Positions 1-32,130 of a DNA stretch of 64,000 bases are shown one piece after another. The position numbers and the translations under genes are program-made. The stretch comes from Lepas anatifera (Eukaryota; Arthropoda; Thecostraca; Lepadidae). The stretch spans positions 117,705 through 181,704 of the forward strand of contig JAOTON010000331.1 of the NCBI GenBank assembly GCA_034440635.1, written 5' to 3'. The notes beneath the pieces were generated by a model that was given only the letters and a program-made list of their open reading frames with translations, was not told the origin of the DNA and searched no databases. Numbering within the stretch: position 1 is the first letter of the stretch; the number at the start of each line of letters is the position of its first letter.

Positions 1-920
1 ACTTCAAACTTTGTAGTTAAGTCCCCAGAGCGTCGGCACGTCCTCTGTCCTCCCTTCCCACGAGCTAAGCCTCACGTGGCAAGCATTGGTGTGCTCAGGA
101 CGACTGATATCGACCGTGATGATTCCACTGCTGTTGACATCAGGACATTTAGCAATGCTCCCATCCATGATGCAGCAAAACCCAGAGCTCTCCTGTGATG
201 TGACATCAATACCACCAGTTCACAGCTACTTAGGGAGTCCACCATCGCCACACCGCAACGCTCAACAAAGCTACTAGACACCATATCACAGGCATGTAAT
301 GCCTTCAGGCTAGGCTGCCCATCGCCCACATTCCGAGCTTTCACGTGATAGAAGGCCTTCGCATAAGGTCAAACATTGGCTAGACGACCGTCTCCCGATT
401 GACTTTAGCAAAGGCTTCAGTATCCGTACAGTTAGCCCAACTGAGCCAGGCTCCATTGTGTCCCTCCATCCACAGTGTGGTAGTTCCCCTCGCTCCTCCC
501 TTCTGCCGCAGTGTTCCCAGGCACGTGTTTGAGCCGACACCGCCAGCTTCCGGCGGGAAGCCAGGCAATTCCGGTACAGCAGCGGGCGTCCGCTCGGTAA
601 CAGCCACATGTACTGACGGTCGACAGCGGTACCCACCGGACCACGTCGGCTGAACCCCAGTCACCACAGGCCACTGTCCTACCGCCCAGATAAGTCACCT
701 CCGCTGGGGTATGTTCGCCAGGTACCGACCGAAAGCGCTCTGGGCGACGATGTGGACCAGCGATAGTCGGGGCCGGCCCGAGAACTCACAAAGTGCTCTG
801 CCCAACACCGGCCGATGTCCGGCGGTGCCACCTACACTACGCTATTGTCTGCAGGGAGTCCGAGCTCCCGGCCCGGCGCTGCGGCTGGGTCCCGCGGGAG
901 GGCTCCGCCTCAGTACGCCA
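1..920. other. sequence 3' of the LRSAM1-like gene; nothing recognised
   Basis: Moderately GC-rich sequence with open frames on both strands, but none has a recognisable domain or splice-consistent boundaries. It should include the 3' UTR of the LRSAM1-like gene next to 921. Confidence 0.4.
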
Positions 921-20827
<19,907 letters not shown>

Positions 20828-21800
20828 CTTGCTGCAACCAATTATATTACTTCAACATAGACAAATATCACAAGCTGAAGCCTGGGGGAACATACAGGTT
20901 GTCACACATTTGACTTCACCTATTCTTTGATTAAAAAGAATGTCGTCAAATTTCCATACAGGGAAGTCAACTATACTGTGAAATTTCCAGGCAGTGTTAT
21001 CAACTTATCTCGACCAATACCAGAATACTCCGACCATTAATGCCCAGCTCAATTCAGGGGCGAAGCCAGGGTTTCGCTCAGGGAGGAGGCTAATGGAAGG
21101 GGCCCATGCAATGCCGCCAAACGGCCCCTCTGGAACCAAAAAAATGTAGACGGAAAAAACTTTGGGCGGCGAAGGTGGTGGCTGTCGAGATCAAACTAGT
21201 TCAATAAACAAATTTTTCACATCAGCTTATGCCGGAAAGTCAATTTGAGCCAAAGTGCTCCTATAAGATATCAACTGTGCCAAGACAAGGCATTTGTGCA
21301 CCCCGCGATTTTGACAAACGTACCAACAGATAAATTAGCAATGAAACACAAATAAAAGCCATTTTTAGCTTCTCAATCGCAATTCTAGATACCTTCTATC
21401 AAATAAAATCAAATTACCAGCACCCACATGGGCCCCGTTTCATTAAAGTTGTAGAAACGCGGCGTGTTGTAGAAACGCGGTTGGCTGCGCGCTCTCGTGC
21501 TGGACGGACGTGCTCCGACGAGCTCCTGCCTCGCTAATCCTCGCCTTTGTTTACCATTCTGATCGCTAGGGGTTTAGGTCCGGTCAGTATTTTTTGTTGA
21601 TTGATGTTCACTTTAGGATGCCATTGCAGCATTCGCCAGTTAGGGGAAGAGGCAGCAGGTGTTATCAGCCACGCCTCGGCCTGATTCAGATTGTGAAGTA
21701 GCCAGGTCGCAGTAAGGGGATGCGGAGATAGCTCCCATCCATAGCAATGTTCCCTCTGGTGGTGGTGGTGATGCACCCCCCGGAGATGAGGCGTCACACT
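20828..21800. other. upstream region of the LRSAM1-like gene
   Basis: This should contain the 5' UTR and promoter, but no TATA box or other core motif could be placed. About 21055-21110 (GGGGCGAAGCCAGGGTTTCG and a G-rich run) resembles the end of a short inverted-repeat element. Confidence 0.4.
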
Positions 21801-21814
21801 CTAGAGTTGCACAG

Positions 21815-22048
21815 GTGGCGTCTGGCGATGGTTCGCCGACGCAGAGTGATGATTTGCCTACGACATCAGCGACGGTTCAGGGTCGAACAGGGCTCGACCA
21901 AGTTCTGAATAGTGTGAGTGATGCGTCACTTTCGCCTACTGGAAGCGCATCTATTGTCGGTGAGTCAGGTGGTTTATTTTCTGTCCAAGTCGCTGCCCAC
22001 TCGCGCACTGGGAGGAATTCGAAGGGTTTCCTATCTTTCTATCTATAG
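21815..22048 (+). other. open frame of 77 codons, no recognised domain
   Basis: A serine- and threonine-rich open frame beginning MASGDGSPTQSDDLPTT. It lies beside the 3' end of a CR1-like LINE on the other strand. It could be the start of another element's ORF1 or chance. No homologue recognised. Confidence 0.2.
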
Positions 22049-22197
22049 TTGTCGGAATTTTGGAGGCCACGTCGGCCTGATTGGATCCGGTCTTCGACAA
22101 GCTCAGTTTCGATGAGTCTACACTCAGTCTTACTCAGGCCATAATGCCTGAGGAGTTGACTAGTTGGTGAGAGCAGTTGAAAAGAAAGTAAAGGACC

Positions 22198-23673
22198 TTA
22201 CTCTGAGCATTCAGGGACAAGGTACATCAGGGATGACCAATGAGAGTCGAGCTTGTTCTTAAACTCATTGACCGTGGTGGTTTCTACTACTGATGTAGGC
22301 AACGCGTTCCAGTCATTCACCACGCGGACTGAAAATGACGAACGACGCGCTCTAGATGTGGCGCTGGGTTTCGCAAGTTTCCAATGATGTCCGCGGGTAC
22401 GGGAGCGATCAATGAGGTCGAAAAACTGGGCTGGATCGATATCAATGGAGCCGTGAAGCAGTTGGTATACTTTGATCAGGTCTCCTCGGCGTCGCCTGTA
22501 ATACAAAGAGGGAAGCCTAAGAGCCCTCAGTCGGTCCGGGTAAGATAAACCCCTCATGGAGGGGACCATACGAGTGGCCCTTCGCTGCACCCTCTCAAGC
22601 AGCCTTTGGTCAGCCCTATTGAATGGTCCCCAACAGATGTTACCATACTCCAGTAGAGGACGCACCAGTGCCTTGTAAAGAAGAGGCAAAGTGAAAGTGT
22701 CAATGTTAGCGAAGGATTTTCGGATGACAGCCAAAACCTTGTTAGCTTTTTGAGACTGATGCCGCTGCTTGCTGTCGGAATTTCAAGTCCCTGTCGATGA
22801 TTACCCCGAGATCTCGTTCTTCATCTAACTTCCTGAGATAAGCACCGCCCATAGTGTAATCGTGACAAGGATTATTATTGCCAATGTGCAACACTACACA
22901 TTTACCTTCATTGAAGGGCATCTGCCACGTTGACGACCATTCCAATATCCGATTTAGGTCTGCTTGTAGCATTTCTGATGAGTGGAGGTGCCAAATTCCT
23001 GTGTAGAGTTTTGTGTCATCAGCAAAAATTTTTATGCCAGAAAGTACACAATCAGGGAGATCATTGATAAACAGAAGAAACAAGATCGGGCCAAGCACAG
23101 AACCCTGCGGAACACCACTAGCGACCTTTGTCCATTCTGAAGCAGCGCCATCAACGACCACATACTGTTTCCTATCCGATAAGAAAGCGCGGATCCACCT
23201 AAGTAGCTTGCCTTTTACACCATAACTCTCCAATTTCCTCAGAAGACGCACATGTGGGACCGAATCGAACGCCTTCTGAAAATCCAAATAGATGGCGTCG
23301 ACGGGTACGCTCTGTTCGAGCCTCCGTGTCCAATCCTCCAATGTCTGTAGAAGTTGTGAGTCACATGAACGTTTTGGCCGGAATCCATGTTGGTGGTCTG
23401 AAAGAAGATGGTGGGTGCCCAGGAACCTCAGAAGCTCGTCTTTAATCAGGGACTCCAAAACCTTGCAGGGTATAGAAGTCAAGCTAACTGGTCTGTAGTT
23501 GCCAGGATAGTGTTTGTCCCCCTTTTTGTAGATTGGGACCACTCTCCCCAACTTCCATTCCTCAGGGATGGTTCCAGTGTCTAGGGACTTCCTAAAAAGA
23601 AGGGACAAGGGGACACAGGGGGGCTCCGGCTGCCTCATTCAGTATGCGGGGATGAACAAGATCAGGTCCAGGA
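22198..23673 (-). pseudogene. CR1-like LINE ORF2, 3' part: reverse transcriptase
   Basis: Two long frames encode most of the RT (YRPVSLTSIPCKVLES, LDFQKAFDSVPH, GVPQGSVLGPILF, FADDTKLY) and the C-terminal domain (VRPLLEYGNICWGP, RVVNDWNALPTSVV). The catalytic FADD is intact. A frameshift separates the frames near 22740. The ending NEFKNKLDSHW is typical of the CR1 C-terminus. Confidence 0.88.
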
Positions 23674-23686
23674 GAGCTGGAATTTC
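23674..23686. repeat. target-site duplication, left copy (13 bp)
   Basis: GAGCTGGAATTTC here equals 30732-30744 and flanks the inner LINE. It lies within the CR1-like ORF2. Confidence 0.88.
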
Positions 23687-23880
23687 ATCATCATCATCAT
23701 TGTTGGGGTTTTTGGGCGCACCGACAGCTGGGTCATATGGCGCCCATAACATTAAATGAAGTACTGTGAGGGCTGTAAGAGGTCAGGTGCTAATAAAAAG
23801 GAGGTTTATACGTAAAAAGTACTAGCCCTGTGGTGTTACCATTTGTGTGTGTCTGATACATAAATGAAGTGAGAAAAAAA

Positions 23881-26800
23881 CTACGAGGGTGAATAAATGA
23901 CATTGAATGCGATACTCTTTAGAAAAGCCGATATTGTTGCCACATCGACTGACGGCGACTCACCAATAAGGGACCCGAGTGAAAAATCTGCGGGGAAGTG
24001 AGCCCTCCTCTCAATCTCAAAGTCCCGGCAGTCAGTGAGAACATGCTTAACAGAGAGGTGTTCCCCACATCGCGGGCATTCCGGTGGCTCCTCTCCTCTC
24101 AGAAGGAACGAGTGAGTGGAGTGTGTGTGTCCTATACGCAATCTGGCTAAAACAACCTCGTCCGTTCTGCACCTGGCATTGGCCGATGACCACGCGCCGA
24201 TCCTGGGCTTCATAAGGCGCAATTTGGAGCCCTTGGGATCATTTTCCCATCTCCGTTGCCAAGACTCGAATGCATACTGCCTGATGGCAGGGAAACAGTC
24301 AGAGTAAGGCACTTTTATTCCTGACGGCACGATACCCCGTGACGCATCCTTCGCCGCAGTGTCACATTGCTCATTGCCAGGCACTCCCACGTGGCTGGGC
24401 ACCCATGCCAGTGTTAATTGTTTTTGTTGGCAGTGTGCTCTGTGCATCTTATTCCGAATAAGTTCCAGAATATATGACGATGAGGGGTGAAAATCAAATG
24501 ATGTTAGTGCTTGCAAGGACGACAGTGAGTCAGTAAATACAACGTATTTGCGTCTCCTCGACCGTAACACCTGGTCTAAAACTCGGAAGATAGCGTAAAG
24601 TTCAGCAGTAAAAACTGATGCTGTCACAGGGAGTGTATAACGTTGTTCAATTCCATCACTTACATACGCACATCCGACACCGCTCTCCGTCTTAGATCCG
24701 TCTGTATAATATATCTCAAAACCTGAATACATGTCATTTACATGTTCCCAGAAAATCTGCCGGACCGCAACAGGCGGCAGATTCTTGGTCTTAACAAGCA
24801 AACTGGTGTCCACCTGAGGCTCTGGGAGAGTCCATGGTTCTAATAAGGGATTCTGGAAAGTCTCAACCTGTTCACAGTCAACTCCTGCTTCCCTCAGCCA
24901 CGCTCCAATTCTGAGACCAGGGTGTCTGTTTCGGGATAGATTTTCTTCCGAGTGTCTGATGTCATCAGAGAATAGCTTACTGTATGTTGGATGGTTTGGA
25001 GACTGTTTTATTTTTTAGAGCGTATTTCATCGCAAGGACACGACGTCGCAAGTCTAACGGCATCTCGTTTGCCTCGACGAGTATGCTGGCGGTAGGCGAT
25101 GTGCGGAATGCACCGATGATAATTCGAATGGCATGGTGATGTATGGTATTTAGCACAGATTTTGCTGTCTCCGTGGCTGAATCGTACACCATGCAGCCAT
25201 ATTCAATTTTTGATCGGATTAGCGATCGGTACAACATCAAAAGTGTTTTTCTGTCTGCGCCATACTTTAACTTAGTTATAACCTTCAGAATGTTCAGATC
25301 CTTGAAGCACCTTTCCTTACAACCTTAAAGTGGTTTATATAGGTCAACTTAGAGTCAAAAGTCAGGCCCAGGAACCGTGCATGTGCGACTACCTGGATTC
25401 TTTCTCCATACATAGTTAATGTGGGATCATCACACGGACTGCGTCTGCGGCAAAAATGTATACATTTCGTTTTTTGTCGTTGAGAATTGTAGACCATTTT
25501 TGGAGCTCCACCGCTGCAACTTTGTGAGTCCAAGCTGTAGCTGCCTTTCTGCAGCGGCTGTGGACGACGCCGTTACCCACATGCTGAAATCGTCTACGAA
25601 TAGAGCTGTGTTGATATTACGTGGTAGGTTATGTGATATGTCGTTGATTGCGATAGCGAACATGGTCACAGAGATCACGCTACCTTGGGCCGTTCCGCTT
25701 CCCTGCGCTCGCTCCTCTGACTGCACGCTACCTATCCTGAATCTAAACCGACGGCTTCGCAAGAAATTTGAGAGAAACCAGCCCATATGACCCCGTATGC
25801 CCAATCCGAACACCTTTTTCAGGATGCCATGCCTCCATACCGAATCATAGGCCTGCTTTACGTCGTAGAAAATAGCTATTGTGTGTTGTTTTTCAGAGAA
25901 GCCTTTACGGATATCAGCATCGAGAGAGAGAAGATGGTCGACAGTACTTCTGCCTCGGCGAAACCACACTGGACGTTCGAAAGCAGTTGATTGGTCTCCA
26001 AGAACCACACGAGCCTAGTATTAACCATTCTTTCAAGCAGCTTACACACACAGGAGGTGAGAGATATCGGGCGAAAGTCATCAGGAGACACTCCTGGCTT
26101 TCCTGGCTTGAGGATTGGTATTATGGTGGCCTCGCGCCACTGGTCTGGGAAGTCATCCTGCGTCCATATATAGTTAAATATGTCAAGCAGTGATACAAGA
26201 GAGCAGTCAGGGGCGTGCCGCAACATCTCGTAGGTAATTGTGTCAGGTCCCGGAGATACGTTTTTTGTATTGTTTAGTGCAGCCCGGAGTTCACGCATTG
26301 AAAAAGGAATGTTGTATGCAGCCGAACTGTCGTTACCAAAATTAATCGGTGTTCTCTCTTCTCGCTCCCGAAAGCGAACAAACTCGAGATCCTGGGACTC
26401 CCTGCTACATCTTGCCTCGAATGCTGCAGCCATACGGTCAGCCACTGCCTGTGGATTGCTAATTTTGACGCCGTTTTCCTCTAATACTGTGGCAGGTGTT
26501 GATCGATGCTTTCCTTGTATACTTTGAATACGAGACCAGACCTGTGTAGATGGAGTAAAACGGTTGATTGTATTGACATATGCCACCCACCATCTCCTTT
26601 TAGAGTTAACAACTATACGTCGCGCCAACGCTCTCGCGCGCCTAAACGTTATTATGTTAGGCGTCGTTGTGTGTCTTTTAAGTACTCTGTAAGCCCGTTT
26701 CCTTTCTAAAATCGCTTGTCGGCATTCGTGGTTCCACCAGGGGACGGGAGTTCGTTTGGGTTTGCCGGAAGTCATTGGGATAAAACGTTTGGCTGCTGAG

Positions 26801-27601
26801 AGAATCATGTCATTAAAATGCTTTACTGCTGCCGTTGCCGAACCCTCAGCACTTACATCCAAGGGGCCACATGCGCCCCGGAAGCCCTCCCAGTCAGCCC
26901 TTCGGAGGTTCCACCGGGATGGCAGAACCAGCGGTGCAGCCGACCGGGCTGAACGGATGTTTATTGGAAAGTGGTCACTCCCATGGAGGTCTTCAAGGGT
27001 GCACCAGCTGAGCTGCGTAAAGAGTGAAGGTGAGCAGACAGAGAGGTCTATAGCCGAGAGCGATCCAGAAGGCAGGGTAAAGTGAGTGGGACGACCAGTG
27101 TTCAGCAGGCAGAGAGAGTTGAGATGGAGGAAACGTTCCACTGTTCGGCCTCGGGGACACGAGCGGTCCGGAGGACGCTCCCCATGATGGGTTGTGAGCA
27201 TTAAAGTCGCCCAATAGAACAAAAGGGGTTGGCAGTTGGTCAACAAGAGCATTAAGACTATGCAGATCAATGTTGCCACCAGGAGGGAGGTAAATAGAAC
27301 AAACTGTGATTTTCACAAATCCTAAATCTACCCGGGCGGCCACTGCCTGCAGAACCGTGTTCAAGCGAACAGGGAAGCACGGGGTGCAGTGGTGAACTGC
27401 CACCATAACACCACCGTAGGCAATGGTGCTACTGAAAACGTCCTTTCTGAACGTCTGGAACTGTCGCAGGTTAAAAAGGCTTCCAGGCGACAGTTTTGTC
27501 TCTTGAAGGCAAAGCACACTAGGGTTATACTGTGATATAATGTGTTGCAGGTCAGAAAGATTCGCGCGAATACCACGGCAGTTCCACTGAACAATAGTCA
27601 T
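23881..27601 (-). pseudogene. I-type LINE ORF2: endonuclease, reverse transcriptase, RNase H
   Basis: The endonuclease starts MTIVQWNCRGIRANLSD (27601) and includes LLGDFNAHNPSWG and GSDHFPI. RT follows with DDFRPISLTSCVCKLLERM, FYDVKQAYDSVW, GTAQGSVIS and FVDDFSMW. RNase H (24813-23881) shows YTDGSKTESG, AELYAI, FTDSLSSLQAL and WVPSHVGVPGNEQCD, the D-E-D-D set, then a CxxC segment (CPRCGEHLSVKHVL). Frame changes near 27150, 25960, 25430, 25290 and 24980 break it. Confidence 0.87.
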
Positions 27602-28216
27602 TTAAATAAAGGGAAACGGGCTTAGTGAGTGAAAGAAAAAGAACTGGCCTACGGTAACTGACCCTAGCCCTTCCAAGGGGGCCGGAACCCCCGTATGGCC
27701 CTCTGGCTAGTCCCACGTTTGAACCACCCAGCCGGTTGCGAACCGGTCCGCGGCCTCGCCCGCTTTCGGTGGAATTACCGCGGGCGCGCGAGGTCTGGGG
27801 CTGGCTGAGAGGACTGCCCGCCGGACGTTTTGTCGGAGACCTACCGCGCGGCACTTCCTCAAAATTTTTCGCATTGTTGCGACAGTGGACGAGGCAGTGT
27901 CGGTAGGAAGCTGTGCTGGCTGCGTCTCGGTACCCGGAAACGGGTGGTGGCTGTGGCGCTGCAGCAGCGTCGCCAACGGGTGGGATGACAGGGGACGGCG
28001 GGCGGCGCCCTCCCGCGGGAGAGGCTTTTCCCCCTCGTCCCACGACTACCCATCCCTCTGAAACCGGCGGGAATCCACCGGGAGGCGCACCAGGTGTTGG
28101 TGCAGAGTCACCGGCACCAGGAGACGGCTGGTGCTTAGGGGCGGTGACAGACCCCTTTCCCCATCCCTAGCGGGGGCCGAATGAGGAGATACAGAAGCGG
28201 GGCGATGACCTGCCCC

Positions 28217-29233
28217 TCACCCCCCACGGAGGGGGCGCGCGGAGGAGGTACCGCCGTCGGCCCAGGAGCCGGGGCGGCGGGCTGGCGTGAAAACACCAGC
28301 CCCATCCTCCCTGCCAGGCGAACAAAGTCCGCCACGGTTAGGGGAGCGGATGACCTCCTCCGCGGTCATCCTTGGGGTGTTTGGTATACCTGTAGAGGCT
28401 ACCTGTGCGAAACTTTTCCGCGGGTGGGACGCCTCGTATGCGTCCCGTGCCTCACGAAAACTGATACGTTGTCTGGTCTTTATAGATAGTATTTCTTTTT
28501 CTCGGAGAAACTCTGGGCATGATCGGTCTGTTACCTGGTGGCAACCCCCACAGTTTGCACATTTCAATGCTTCGGCATCACACTCAGTGGTGCTGTGGTG
28601 TAACGATGAACACTTCCCACATACACCTTTACCTTTGCAGAATCGGGCACTGTGTCCATATTTCTGGCACGTAAAGCATCGCATGGGGCTTGGCACGAAG
28701 GGCCTCACCCCGACTCTTGAATATCCAACAAAGATGTGATTCGGTAACTCTTCTGTGTCAAACGTAAGTATAACAGTGTCAGTGTCGAGCATAGCATCTC
28801 CACTTTTCCTACGAATCCTCCGCACCTCCACCACTCCGAGTTCCTCAAGTCCTTCAACAATCTCTTCCTCAGACAGCCCCCTTAGCTCCTGACTATTCAC
28901 CACGCCTTTCTTAAAGTTCTTAGTTCTGTGTGGCTCTACTGAAATGTTGATTTTGCATGTCTTTTTCGATCCCGAGTCCTTCCTCGTGAACGTCAGTTCC
29001 GTCACGGAGAGTGCACGCTCGGCATCCTCGGTTCGCGCAAACTCAACTTCCAACGATCCGTCCCGTAACTTGTCACATCTCACGACCTTGCCCAGACGAT
29101 CTAGTGCCTCCTTTCGCTTAAATGGTGACAGTGCTGCAAGGGATGAGGATGTGTCCAGTCCCCTCATTACCAAAACGCGAGGACAGGAAGGCTGGCTCAT
29201 CGTCTTTTGCGGTTTGGGCGCAGGTGTCTGCAT
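28217..29233 (-). CDS. I-type LINE ORF1 (gag-like) with CCHC zinc knuckles
   Basis: 338 codons. An N-terminal RRM-like or pre-knuckle part (VLVMRGLDTSSSL) is followed at about residues 185-240 by three knuckle motifs: CFTCQKYGHSARFC, CGKCSSLHHSTTEC and CANCGGCHQVTDRSC. Such proteins package LINE RNA. The N-terminal half is similar to the fragment at 47690-48270. A second frame (28043-27552), rich in G, P and R, probably continues the C-terminus after a frameshift. Confidence 0.82.
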   Translation of the reverse strand: MQTPAPKPQKTMSQPSCPRVLVMRGLDTSSSLAALSPFKRKEALDRLGKVVRCDKLRDGSLEVEFARTEDAERALSVTELTFTRKDSGSKKTCKINISVEPHRTKNFKKGVVNSQELRGLSEEEIVEGLEELGVVEVRRIRRKSGDAMLDTDTVILTFDTEELPNHIFVGYSRVGVRPFVPSPMRCFTCQKYGHSARFCKGKGVCGKCSSLHHSTTECDAEALKCANCGGCHQVTDRSCPEFLREKEILSIKTRQRISFREARDAYEASHPRKSFAQVASTGIPNTPRMTAEEVIRSPNRGGLCSPGREDGAGVFTPARRPGSWADGGTSSARPLRGG

Positions 29234-30138
29234 GGTCCCTTCCCTCTAGGGGGTTGAGAGGTGTCTACCTCCAGTGGAGGGTGCAGAGAGGGATTTGTGG
29301 TGCGTGTGTTATCCATGAGAGTATGATTAATTTCGGCCAGCCACGTGCGCCCCCTTCCGAGGGTGCTACAGGGCGAAACGACGCACGGGCTGGCTATACG
29401 GGGGAGACGCCGCCGTTACAGAGGGGGAGAGAGACTCACCAAACCCCCACTGCCCCGACGACGGTCCCCCTTGCACCTAGCCTGGACGACCCCGGGCGGG
29501 ACGCGGACACCCCTCCCTCCCCGGGTGAAGTCGGGACCTCACCAAAGGAGGGAGGGACAGCCGAGCCCCACCAAAGGCCGGCAGACTTTTACAATGCTGC
29601 TACTCTTGCCGATGCTCTCAAGAGTACCCCGCCCTTGCGGAAATCCAGACCAAAGTAGAGTGTTGCTAGAGGAACACGAACGAACACAGCGCATCCCCCA
29701 GCTCAGCTACCAGGACTCCTTCATCCCGGGGTACGGGTCGGTGCGCAGCTCACCTTAAAAAGACAGGCGCCCTCGCACGGCCTCATCGGAGCAGGCGACT
29801 ACCACCTGCTCGTCACAACTGATTCCCGGCTGGTCCGAGAGAAGCGAGCCCCCGGCCCGCAGGGCCGGCGATTAGAGGGATCCAATCGCCAGCCACACGA
29901 GCCGGAGGCCCACATACACCCAGACCATCCAGGAATCATAGGCACGTGCAAGGACGCCCATGATACTGGGATAATGTGGGTAACTGGGAAGTTATGAGTT
30001 GGAAAAGGAAGAGGGTCGGTCTGCGCTGTCCAGCCCAGACACGCGCCGCACGCGACCGAGGTGTCCACACTCAAGACGAGCAAGAGTGCACACACCCGCC
30101 ACCCGCGGAGACACGCCGGGCCAGACAACGCAGACAGT
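29234..30138 (-). other. 5' leader of the I-type LINE
   Basis: GC-rich sequence between the monomers and ORF1 with no recognised domain. The open frames here on both strands look like chance. Confidence 0.5.
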
Positions 30139-30731
30139 GGGCAGGAGGGGTGTTTAGGAGTGGACAGAAAGGATACGGGTGGAAAGACATGGAGAGATAA
30201 GGAAATAAGGAAAGAAGAGGAAAAGGAACAAGGAGTTGGTGGGATTTGAATTTAGGAAGGCCAAGAAAGGATGAGGATGGCAGTTTCGATTTGGCCTCTC
30301 GACCGAAGGCGAGGGGCAAAACCCATCCTGCCAACTGGGGTCGCGGGTGTCGTCACATCCCGTACCCAATTATCCATGTGCCGGACCTGTCAGCAGGTGC
30401 AAACGAGTCCGGCAGATGAAAATCGGTCCCCTGCGGGGAGGGGTATTTAGGAGTGGACAGAAAGGATACGGGTGGAAAGGCATGGAGAGACAAGGAAATA
30501 AGGAAAGAAGAGGAAAAGGAACAAGGAGTTGGTGGGATTTGAATTTAGGAGGGCCAAGAAAGGATGAGGATGGCAGTTTCGATTTAGCCTCTCGCCCGAG
30601 GGCGGGAGGCGAAACCCATCCTGCCAACTGGGGTCGCGGGTGTCGTCACATCCCGTACCCAATTATCCATGTGCCGGACCAGTCAGCAGGTGCCAACAAG
30701 TCCAGCAGATGAAAATCGGTCCCCTGCGGGG
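30139..30731 (-). promoter_or_regulatory. two 293-bp 5' monomers of the I-type LINE
   Basis: The 293-bp segment repeats: TGGACAGAAAGGATACGGGT begins at 30161 and 30454, and AGATGAAAATCGGTCCCC near 30414 and 30707. The copies are highly similar. They sit at the element's extreme 5' end, where such monomers act as promoters in other LINEs (mouse L1 is the known case). Promoter activity here is inferred. Confidence 0.8.
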
Positions 30732-30744
30732 GAGCTGGAATTTC
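30732..30744. repeat. target-site duplication, right copy (13 bp)
   Basis: GAGCTGGAATTTC, identical to 23674-23686, at the 5' side of the inner minus-strand LINE. Confidence 0.88.
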
Positions 30745-32124
30745 GAAGAGATGTAAGTTTGGAAAACACTTTGTGAGATGAAATGGGAATGTCCTCTAGA
30801 AAATGTCCAAGACAGCGGTCGTCGAAGTCAGGTATGTTCTGTACATCCTCGGTAGTGAAAACCCCTGCAAAGAAATCGTTCAGGATCTTAGCCTTTTCAC
30901 CAGCATCAGATTCAAGGTCACCTTTTTCTGTTCCGCAGGTCTTCTACTTTGGAGACAGTTTTCAATCGTGTTCCCGCGTAACTCCAGAAGCCCTTGGGAT
31001 TCGTTTTGATGCTGGTTGCCAGGCCCTGCTCAAAGTCTCTCTGAAACTTCCGGGTCAGTGTGCGCAGTTCATTTTGGCATATCTGGAAACGAGCACGATC
31101 AATCTCGTCTTGAGTGCGGTGGTATGTTCGTGCCAGGTCATTTTTCTTTTGTTTGAGTCTCATGGCTGCCCCAGTCATGTAAATATTCTTACGGGAGGCC
31201 CTGATTCTCGTTTTGGGGATACATATATCAACAGCCTCGTTGAGGTTATTCATGAAAAAGCTATAAGATTCTACTAAGCTAAGGCTGTCCATGGTAGTCC
31301 AATCAATATCACGGATAATCATGTTCAACTGCTCAAAGTTAGCACGACTAAAGCTCAGTTTGGATACCCGGTCCAATCTTCTCTCCACATAGCATTTGAT
31401 ATTAAATTTGAGAAGTAAATGGTCACTTAGGACCAATACCTGGAAAGTGTTCCAGGTTAGTCAGCATACCCTCTTCGTCTGTGAACAAGAGGTCGAGAAT
31501 GTTAGCCTGCTGGCCATGACGGTGACGTGTGGGTTTTTGAACATGTTGAAAGAGGAAAAAGTCATGCATGATGTCAATGAGACTGTGTGAAGGGTGACCT
31601 AGGGAGGCTGTGGAGAATTCCCCAGACCAGTCTATTTGTGGGAAGTTGAAGTCCCCGGAGACCAGAAGATGTGAAGGCGAGAAAGCCTTGGCTTGTGTGA
31701 CAATATCAGAAAAATCACTCATGTTTTTATGACCGTCCCCTCTTGGACTTCTGTAAAAGCACCCCAGGAGCAGAAAATCCTTCCTGTGGAGCCTAATTTT
31801 AACCCATAAGTGCTCAATTGAGTATATACCAGGAATGGGTACCATCGAAGACCAGAGGTTATTCCTGACATAGATGGATATTCCTCATTCACCTGTACGG
31901 CCAAGGTTCAAGAGGGTATGGTCAAAGCTAGTAAAGAGGTGGTAATTTGGAATGGACAAGAGAGCCAAAGCCAGTGGGGAGCATTGAGCCTTAGAGATCA
32001 CCTCTGTAAGCATTACAACATCTGGGTCTTCACCAGCAATCAGCATGCAGAGATCCTCTCGCTTGTTGATAAACTGATCACAATTAGTATACCAAACTTT
32101 AAGGTGCTTTACATTATGGGCCAC
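30745..32124 (-). pseudogene. CR1-like LINE ORF2, 5' part: endonuclease and RT start
   Basis: Fragments in shifting frames encode an APE-type endonuclease (VWYTNCDQFINKREDL, LLVSGDFNFPQIDW, ILDLLFTDEE, VLSDHLLLKF) and then the pre-RT linker (FWSYAGTRLK). Frameshifts occur near 31900, 31430 and 30940. The sequence stops at the 13-bp duplication at 30732-30744, and its continuation is at 23673. Confidence 0.82.
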
Positions 32125-32130
32125 TGTGAG

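Larger units (their letters stand above)
23687..30731 (-). mobile_element. full-length I-superfamily LINE with RNase H, nested in the CR1-like LINE
   Basis: A 7045-bp element bounded by a perfect 13-bp duplication. In its own sense it has a 5' region of two 293-bp monomers (30731 downward), a leader, ORF1 with zinc knuckles (29233), ORF2 with endonuclease, RT and RNase H (27601-23881), and a 3' end with a (TGA)n tail at 23687-23700. APE endonuclease plus RNase H plus a triplet tail place it in the I superfamily (I, Ingi or Nimb type); the exact clade is not settled. Several ORF2 frameshifts make it inactive. Confidence 0.88.

Noticed and set aside
27552..28043. 163-codon frame as an independent gene
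   Set aside because: It lies between ORF1 and ORF2 of the I-type LINE and best fits the C-terminal end of its ORF1 after a frameshift.
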